64,000 bases of DNA from contig LR746278.1 in NCBI GenBank assembly GCA_902729315.2, forward strand, positions 4,597,501 to 4,661,500, in the 5' to 3' direction. Position numbers and translations under genes: made by a program. The notes under the pieces were generated by a model. It saw nothing but the letters and a program-made list of their open reading frames with translations. It was not told where the DNA came from and did not search any database. The stretch's first letter is position 1; every line of letters begins with the position of its first letter. The DNA comes from Spirodela intermedia (taxonomy: Eukaryota; Streptophyta; Magnoliopsida; Alismatales; Araceae). Of this stretch, positions 58,098 to 64,000 are shown in pieces.

Positions 58098-58501
58098 GAT
58101 GTCACATCCGCCGCATCCGATCTCATTCTCTCCCCCCGCTCTCTCCCTCCATCACCAAGCCGGGCCGGGCCCGTGAGACGATCGACCCGTGAGGAGGGAG
58201 GCTGACGCCCTCCAAGCAGCGCAGATGCGAGATGGCTCTCGCCGCTGGGGGAGGTCGCACCGCACCCATAACGCGCGGCCCCCGTCTTCCGAGCCCTTCC
58301 TAAGCGCCCAAACGTGCCCGAAACACTCCCGAAAGTTAGTTAGCTTGCACTTGTCCTTGGCTTCGTAGCGACAACGCGCTGTAGAGAGCCGACCGCACGA
58401 AGAAGTCGCCTCGCTCACAAGGGTAATAAGGTAGGGGGGTCGGTCGGTCGGTCGGCGACTTCAGCGGCAGCAACAACAAGCAACGAGCAAAAGGAGGGAA
58501 G

Positions 58502-58620
58502 GGGGTGCAACACGAGGACTTCCCAAGAGGTCACCCATCTTAGTACTACTCTCGCCCAAGCACGCTTAACTTCGGAGTTCTGATGGGATCCGGTGCATTA
58601 GTGCTGGTATGATCGCACCC
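58502..58620 (-). rRNA. 5S rRNA, copy 9 (type B)
   Basis: 119 nt with the two type B C-box changes only. Confidence 0.96.
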
Positions 58621-59024
58621 GATGTCACATCCGCCGCATCCGATCTCATTCTCTCCCCCCGCTCTCTCCCTCCATCACCAAGCCGGGCCGGGCCCGTGAG
58701 ACGATCGACCCGTGAGGAGGGAGGCTGACGCCCTCCAAGCAGCGCAGATGCGAGATGGCTCTCGCCGCTGGGGGAGGTCGCACCGCACCCATAACGCGCG
58801 GCCCCCGTCTTCCGAGCCCTTCCTAAGCGCCCAAACGTGCCCGAAACACTCCCGAAAGTTAGTTAGCTTGCACTTGTCCTTGGCTTCGTAGCGACAACGC
58901 GCTGTAGAGAGCCGACCGCACGAAGAAGTCGCCTCGCTCACAAGGGTAATAAGGTAGGGGGGTCGGTCGGTCGGTCGGCGACTTCAGCGGCAGCAACAAC
59001 AAGCAACGAGCAAAAGGAGGGAAG

Positions 59025-59143
59025 GGGGTGCAACACGAGGACTTCCCAAGAGGTCACCCATCTTAGTACTACTCTCGCCCAAGCACGCTTAACTTCGGAG
59101 TTCTGATGGGATCCGGTGCATTAGTGCTGGTATGATCGCACCC
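59025..59143 (-). rRNA. 5S rRNA, copy 10 (type B)
   Basis: 119 nt, same as copy 9 as far as I can see. Confidence 0.96.
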
Positions 59144-59547
59144 GATGTCACATCCGCCGCATCCGATCTCATTCTCTCCCCCCGCTCTCTCCCTCCATCA
59201 CCAAGCCGGGCCGGGCCCGTGAGACGATCGACCCGTGAGGAGGGAGGCTGACGCCCTCCAAGCAGCGCAGATGCGAGATGGCTCTCGCCGCTGGGGGAGG
59301 TCGCACCGCACCCATAACGCGCGGCCCCCGTCTTCCGAGCCCTTCCTAAGCGCCCAAACGTGCCCGAAACACTCCCGAAAGTTAGTTAGCTTGCACTTGT
59401 CCTTGGCTTCGTAGCGACAACGCGCTGTAGAGAGCCGACCGCACGAAGAAGTCGCCTCGCTCACAAGGGTAATAAGGTAGGGGGGTCGGTCGGTCGGTCG
59501 GCGACTTCAGCGGCAGCAACAACAAGCAACGAGCAAAAGGAGGGAAG

Positions 59548-59666
59548 GGGGTGCAACACGATGACTTCCCAAGAGGTCACCCATCTTAGTACTACTCTCG
59601 CCCAAGCACGCTTAACTTCGGAGTTCTGATGGGATCCGGTGCATTAGTGCTGGTATGATCGCACCC
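59548..59666 (-). rRNA. 5S rRNA, copy 11 (type B)
   Basis: 119 nt, type B with an additional C105A close to the 3' end. Outermost copy of block 2. Confidence 0.95.
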
Positions 59667-59942
59667 GATGTCACATCCGCCGCATCCGATCTCATTCTCT
59701 CCCCCCGCTCTCTCCCTCCATCACCAAGCCGGGCCGGGCCCGTGAGACGATCGACCCGTGAGGAGGGAGGCTGACGCCCTCCAAGCAGCGCAGATGCGAG
59801 ATGGCTCTCGCCGCTGGGGGAGGTCGCACCGCACCCATAACGCGCGGCCCCCGTCTTCCGAGCCCTTCCTAAGCGCCCAAACGTGCCCGAAACACTCCCG
59901 AAAGTTAGTTAGCTTGCACTTGTCCTTGGCTTCGTAGCGACA

Positions 59943-60407
59943 GGCTATAATAGTAATTCTCGTATGTGGTTAAAAAGTTATGAAGGTTTTGGCTTGCACT
60001 AATTGTAGAGAATGTAAATTTATTCTAGTTTGTAAGTTTTGGCACTTCGTAAGGTTATTTCTTCTTTTATCAAGAGAATCATTGTATTATTTATAGTTAT
60101 TAGTGTAAGTTATATTTTTGATGTGGGTTTTTATTTATTTCTTTTTTTTTTGAATCATCAATGTTATATTTTTGAGTTTAGGATTTTGAGTTCAGGGTTT
60201 TTTTGATTTATAAGTTTTACATGTTCATAGTGTATTTAATAAAATCAATTCTTAATATGACTAACTTTTCACCTTATGATGATTATTAAAAAAAAGACAA
60301 CTTCTTGATGGCCCTAATAAGTTAACATTTTATTATGACGTCAATTTCGTTTGATTTCAATAGAGATTTGATAATTATAAATTACTAGAGCATCCTACAT
60401 TCATATT
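59943..60407. other. AT-rich DNA right of 5S block 2
   Basis: Abrupt change from the GC-rich 5S spacer to AT-rich sequence. Nothing recognised. Confidence 0.4.
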
Positions 60408-60903
60408 AGAGCATCTTACATTCATGTGTTATTGACTTATTATGACATTCATAATATTTTATCATTTAAGTCTTATACATAACTTTATTTATTTTATTTA
60501 TATTACTAGACTTTCTTTAGACTAACTCTACTTTATTTTTATGAAGTCAAGTGGTGATTTTTTTATATTTGTTTTTATAATTATTTGATTACAAGAACTT
60601 AGGTGAGCTCTTATTATGAGTTAGAAGTAATGAAAAAAGCCTAAGTCATGAGTTCAAAAAAATACCCAAATTTTATGGAGAGGATCAGCTTAATATGTTT
60701 ATGGGCCCAAGAGAGAGTGTCACCTTAGCTTAGCCTATTTGGACTTAAAAAGAATTATGAAGATATGAGATTTAGATCACCTATGTTAGGGCACCTTAAA
60801 GATGAGATTAAGAAGAAGATTAGAGCATTGTCCTCATGAAAGAATCTAGGTTGTCTATCAACAGAGTTAGTTATTAATCACAACCATCTATTGGAGAGGT
60901 CTA
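60408..60903. repeat. Dispersed repeat R2, copy b
   Basis: Direct partner of 14800-15252 over its full length. Followed by an inverted motif 'caccctcctcttggagggtg' at about 60929-60948 (perfect CACCCTCC/GGAGGGTG stem), which copy a lacks. Confidence 0.8.
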
Positions 60904-61127
60904 ACTCTCTAGAAGTTTAAGGTAACTCACCCTCCTCTTGGAGGGTGCTTTTAACCTAGCCGAAGGAAAAAGAAGAGAAATCAAGGCCTAGCGAATAATA
61001 TTTTTGTGCTCAAGATTGTCGTGGAGAAGAGACTACCTAGAGCACATCAAGATTATTGTAGATCAAGTATCACTTGACTTAGGACTAATGCACAACAAGG
61101 TTTATGTAGGATCCAAATTTAGGACGT

Positions 61128-61438
61128 CCTTTTAAATTTTTAGGATAGATTAACTCTTAGTTTGAACTAGTTTTACTATTTATTCTATCATTCTATTATA
61201 TTGGATTCATTCTCTCTCTTTTGTCATACTTTCTATTTCTTTTGTCTTTATTCTTATTAGATTAATTTCGTCTATTACAATGTTAAGTATATCTATACAT
61301 ATATTAAAAATAAAATAAGTAAAATTCTTACTCTTATTACCTATGTTTCTTGAGGGTCAACCTTACTTATTCTAAATAGAAGATTAAGGTTTTATAAATA
61401 TTATTTGTATGAACTTGATTGTCCAGACAAAATTAATG
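61128..61438. repeat. Dispersed repeat R3, copy b
   Basis: Uninterrupted version of the repeat that LTR D split at 22064/23718. It shows the pre-insertion state of that site ('gggtcaaccttacttattc' here). Confidence 0.7.
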
Positions 61439-61579
61439 TGGCATGTTTGGACGAAATTAAGGTGTCACTAGTGTCTTCACTTGCCTATGAGACTGGCTAA
61501 CTAAACTTGGGCAATAATTTCTTTCATATTTTTAATATTTATTTACCTACTTTTGTTATTAATTTATATTTTATGGGAA

Positions 61580-61870
61580 CTTATTTCTATTTAGTACATG
61601 TTCTGATAGAAATGATCTTCGTTTGGCTTTTGAATCTTCTAAAACTCATCTAAGATCAAGCTAAGATGATGTACGAAAGTAGTGATCTTTCTCCCTCTCT
61701 CCCTTTTATTTTATTATTTCTGTTAAATAGTGATAAAATATTAAATCAATATATATAAAAACTAAATTAATCTCCATATATTCGATCTGTAACTTACATC
61801 TATAGTAATATTTTATTAAGTCTTAGTTTTAAATATTATTAAATAATAGACATTTAAGCACATTAAGGAA
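61580..61870 (-). repeat. Copia-like LTR fragment R4, copy b
   Basis: Direct match to 44790-45735 without the CT-rich insert. It is an inverted partner of 62205-62400. Confidence 0.65.
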
Positions 61871-62087
61871 AAATATTAAAGATTGAGAAAATTAAATGTG
61901 CAAAGATTTAAGGGGAACACTTATTAGAAAGATTTTGAAACAATGTTGCTTAATTGTGTTAATGTGAATTTTATTTGCTGATTGTGTGGATGAATATAAC
62001 TTATATTACATCTTTGTTGTATGGATTATTGTATAATTATTTTTTCTCAACACAATTATTTTGAAAAATGGTTTTGTAGGCATCAAA

Positions 62088-62098
62088 TAAAGGGAGAT
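62088..62098 (+). other. Copia-type polypurine tract
   Basis: 'aaataaagggagat' followed by 'tgttgatgcc'. This is the usual layout at the 3' LTR of plant Ty1/copia elements (AAGGGGGAGAT then TGTTG). Confidence 0.6.
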
Positions 62099-62420
62099 TG
62101 TTGATGCCTTTGGTTTTAATATTATAATGTGAATTTTTATTTATTTATTATTTATTAAAATGTATATATGATGAGAACTTGTGTTAAATGTCAATATTTA
62201 TAATATTATTTGGTGTGCATATGTCATTGTGTTTAAATGTATATAATTTAATAAAATATTAGTATAGGAGTAAGTCTTAGGTCAAACATGGAGATTGATT
62301 AATCTGTCATGAAAACTAATTTAGTTTTTATATAAAATGACTTGAATATTTTAATAAGATTTAATATAAATAATAAAATAGAAGGGTGAGGTGAAAGTTG
62401 ACGAATTATTTTAGATTTTA
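62099..62420 (+). mobile_element. Copia-like LTR fragment R4, copy c
   Basis: Starts TGTTGATGCC after the polypurine tract. 62205-62400 is the reverse complement of R4 copies a and b ('cattgtgtttaaat', 'taataaaatattagtatag', 'gtaagtctnag', 'aaaactaatttagtt'). The right end was not found. Confidence 0.55.
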
Positions 62421-63539
62421 TTTGCTAATAAATATTTTAGATGATAATGAGGAATTAAGAGTGGAGGAGAAAGTTGACAAATTAATTGTGTTGACTAATT
62501 TTTTTTTCTCCAAATTAGAGAATGAAAAATACCTAAAAAGGGTCTAACATTCCATTCTATGCAATGTACTGGGCTTAAGAATGAAGTATTCTATTTCGAG
62601 TGTGTAAAAATAAGTAATCTGATAACTAATTGTTTGAGTTTCAAATTAGGAAAAAGGAAGTAATGGTAATCACTTGAAGTGGTGAAGGTAGTTCATCATT
62701 GGAATCGGAAGAAGAAAGCAAGAAAAACATATTTTTAACTCTCCACATGCTGCTTGGAGTTGCAAAATTCTTTAGTCTAAATAAACTCAATGTATGAAAG
62801 ATATGCATAAGAGAACAAAATTTAAAGGGAATAATTAAAACCAAGTCTAAACAATTAAAAACCAATCATAAGTAAAAGTAAAGTAAAAGTGAAAAAATTG
62901 AATTGAAAGTAAAAGTAGAGAAAACTAGTTGCAATGATATCATTATTAATGGTAGGAAAATAGTAGAGAAAGGCAATATAAAAGCATGATGAGCTAAATG
63001 GTCAGATAAGAAGACATAATGTTCTAAATTGTTAGATGAGAAGAAGAACATATTAGAAAATAAGAATATTAATACTCATAGTATTCTGATGTGCAAGACA
63101 AAACTAAGAGCATGAACAATTCTAGTTTTGCATGTTCATATAGAATTTATGTCAATCCTACAAAATCAGTAGGAAATACTCCAAAACTTTGTTGTAAGAA
63201 AAAAGAGACAATTTTTAGAACCAACTAGAAATTTTTTGGGAAGAAAAAATAGAGAAACATAGAGAAAATAATATGATTTGAGCATATACACTCAAATTCT
63301 ATTATAAAATAAATTATTTATTTAGGGGTCACTCTGGGTACATAAAATTCTAGGGTACCTTGGCAGCAAAAACTTAAATAAACTTGTGAGGCTAATTTCT
63401 ATTTCAAAACTTATTTAAATGTTTAACTTCAATTTTATGGATTTGTCTTAGAGTGTTTATTTACCATATTTATTGATTTTTTTATAAATTAAGGGCTGTC
63501 TTTTCATTATGTTAGTTTTACATTATTTAGATAATGATT
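62421..63539. other. AT-rich DNA upstream of UTP6
   Basis: A 5-kb-scale AT-rich stretch ends near 63540. No gene recognised. Short minus-strand frames (62641-62865, 62866-63051) have no features. Confidence 0.4.
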
Positions 63540-63793
63540 TAGTGAGCTATACGATCCCAAGAATATAGTCCGCTATTCGGTAGTCGGTAACGATATCGGG
63601 CATGATCCGTTTCGTCTCTGGCTGAGAAACCTAGCCATCCCTAACTCGTTTTCTCCCGCCCGGGCTCGTACGCTCTGCCTCGCGTCGCCTGCGCAGCACT
63701 GCTCTTCTCTCTCTCTCTCTCTCTCCATCGCTCCTGGGGGTTCTAGTTTGATTCAGGGGTAGACGGCAGGGGAGCGGAGGGGGAGGTGGAAAG
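63540..63793 (+). promoter_or_regulatory. UTP6 promoter and 5' leader region
   Basis: GC content rises steeply from 63540. The leader has a (CT)n tract at about 63701-63727, typical of plant 5' leaders, and 'aaacctag' at about 63627, a telo-box-like AAACCCTA variant often found in ribosome-biogenesis gene promoters. No clear TATA box. Confidence 0.4.
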
Positions 63794-64000
63794 ATGGCGG
63801 ACGTTGTGCAGTTCCGCCTTGAGCGGATGGTGGACGAGCTGGAGGACCTCGTGAGAAGGGGTCTCTTCAGCCGCCAGGAGATTGGAGAGATAGTGAAGCG
63901 TCGGCGGGACTTCGAGTACCGCCTGAAGCGTCCCCGCCCTCTCAAGCAGGACTTTCTCGCCTACGTCGACTATGAGACTCAGGTCGACGCCCTCCGCGTG
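63794..64000 (+). CDS. UTP6: U3 snoRNA-associated protein 6 (UTP6), N-terminal part
   Basis: ATG at 63794 opens a frame of 69 codons to the window end without a stop. The start MADVVQFRLERMVDELEDL, then RRGLFSRQEIGEIVKRR, then DFEYRLKRP and DFLAYVDYE, matches the conserved N-terminal domain of UTP6 in eukaryotes (pattern R.E...ELE.L...GLFS..EI..I...R..FEY...R.....DF..Y..YE). UTP6 is a HAT-repeat component of the UTP-B module of the small-subunit processome and acts in the nucleolus in early processing of 18S pre-rRNA. GC-rich codon use fits a real gene. The first exon probably continues past the window. The context 'aagATGGCG' is a good plant start. Confidence 0.88.
   Translation, partial: MADVVQFRLERMVDELEDLVRRGLFSRQEIGEIVKRRRDFEYRLKRPRPLKQDFLAYVDYETQVDALRV

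Larger units (their letters stand above)
57911..59942 (-). repeat. 5S rDNA array, block 2 (four type B units)
   Basis: Gene 5' ends at 58097, 58620, 59143 and 59666, so units are exactly 523 bp. Spacers are almost identical. The first 30 bp after the gap mix type A ('ggtctgtcggcgacttccg') and type B ('gcgacttcagcgg') spacer, a recombinant junction. The block stops inside a spacer at 59942 ('cgtagcgaca'). Confidence 0.95.

Noticed and set aside
63631-63945. Minus-strand Arg/Ser-rich frame at the UTP6 start
   Set aside because: Opposite strand of the UTP6 leader and first exon; composition effect.

Overview
This is nuclear DNA of a flowering plant. The evidence is tandem plant-type 5S rRNA genes (119 nt), LTR retrotransposons primed by tRNA-Asp, and at the right edge the first codons of a plant UTP6 gene. 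A monocot is my guess from the GC-rich, CpG-rich gene starts set in AT-rich repeats; nothing in the window proves it. Host genes are few: one intact start (UTP6, 63794 to the window end), one ubiquitin-like-domain repeat gene with a frameshift and a detached decayed tail (15934-19822), one possible signal-peptide first exon (9347-9487), and a few short unrecognised frames.

Layout. 1-15 kb: AT-rich old repeats, including three solo LTRs of one family nested inside each other (3841-8643; the two inner ones have perfect 5-bp target duplications) and a decayed Ty3/gypsy integrase on the minus strand (9965-10490). 15.2-19.8 kb: GC-rich island with the ubiquitin-like gene. 19.8-23.8 kb: an old LTR and tRNA-Asp primer site, then a solo LTR. 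23.9-27.7 kb: seven 5S rRNA genes, all on the minus strand. 27.7-41.9 kb: a tandem gag-only LTR retrotransposon, LTR-body-LTR-body-LTR, minus strand, same LTR family. 42-49.4 kb: a 1.2-kb inverted-repeat (fold-back) locus, a copia-like LTR fragment, an LTR pair collapsed by deletion, and another solo LTR. 49.9-54.1 kb: a decayed Athila/Tat-like pol region on the plus strand. 54.6-56.4 kb: an old LTR. 56.4-57.9 kb: unique-looking sequence. A 10-N gap at 57901-57910 is followed by four more 5S genes (to 59942), then dispersed repeats, then UTP6.

How the parts relate. One LTR family, sharing its end sequences, dominates the window at about nine loci, eight of them in minus orientation. Its complete internal regions encode gag but no protease, reverse transcriptase or integrase, so it must depend on another element. 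The Athila/Tat-like pol region at 50-53 kb is followed by the same hairpin and polypurine-tract arrangement found next to the gag-only LTRs, so it is a candidate relative of the helper. The 5S genes form two subtypes. The second subtype occurs on both sides of the repeat block, which suggests one array split by, or mis-scaffolded around, the retrotransposon-rich segment.
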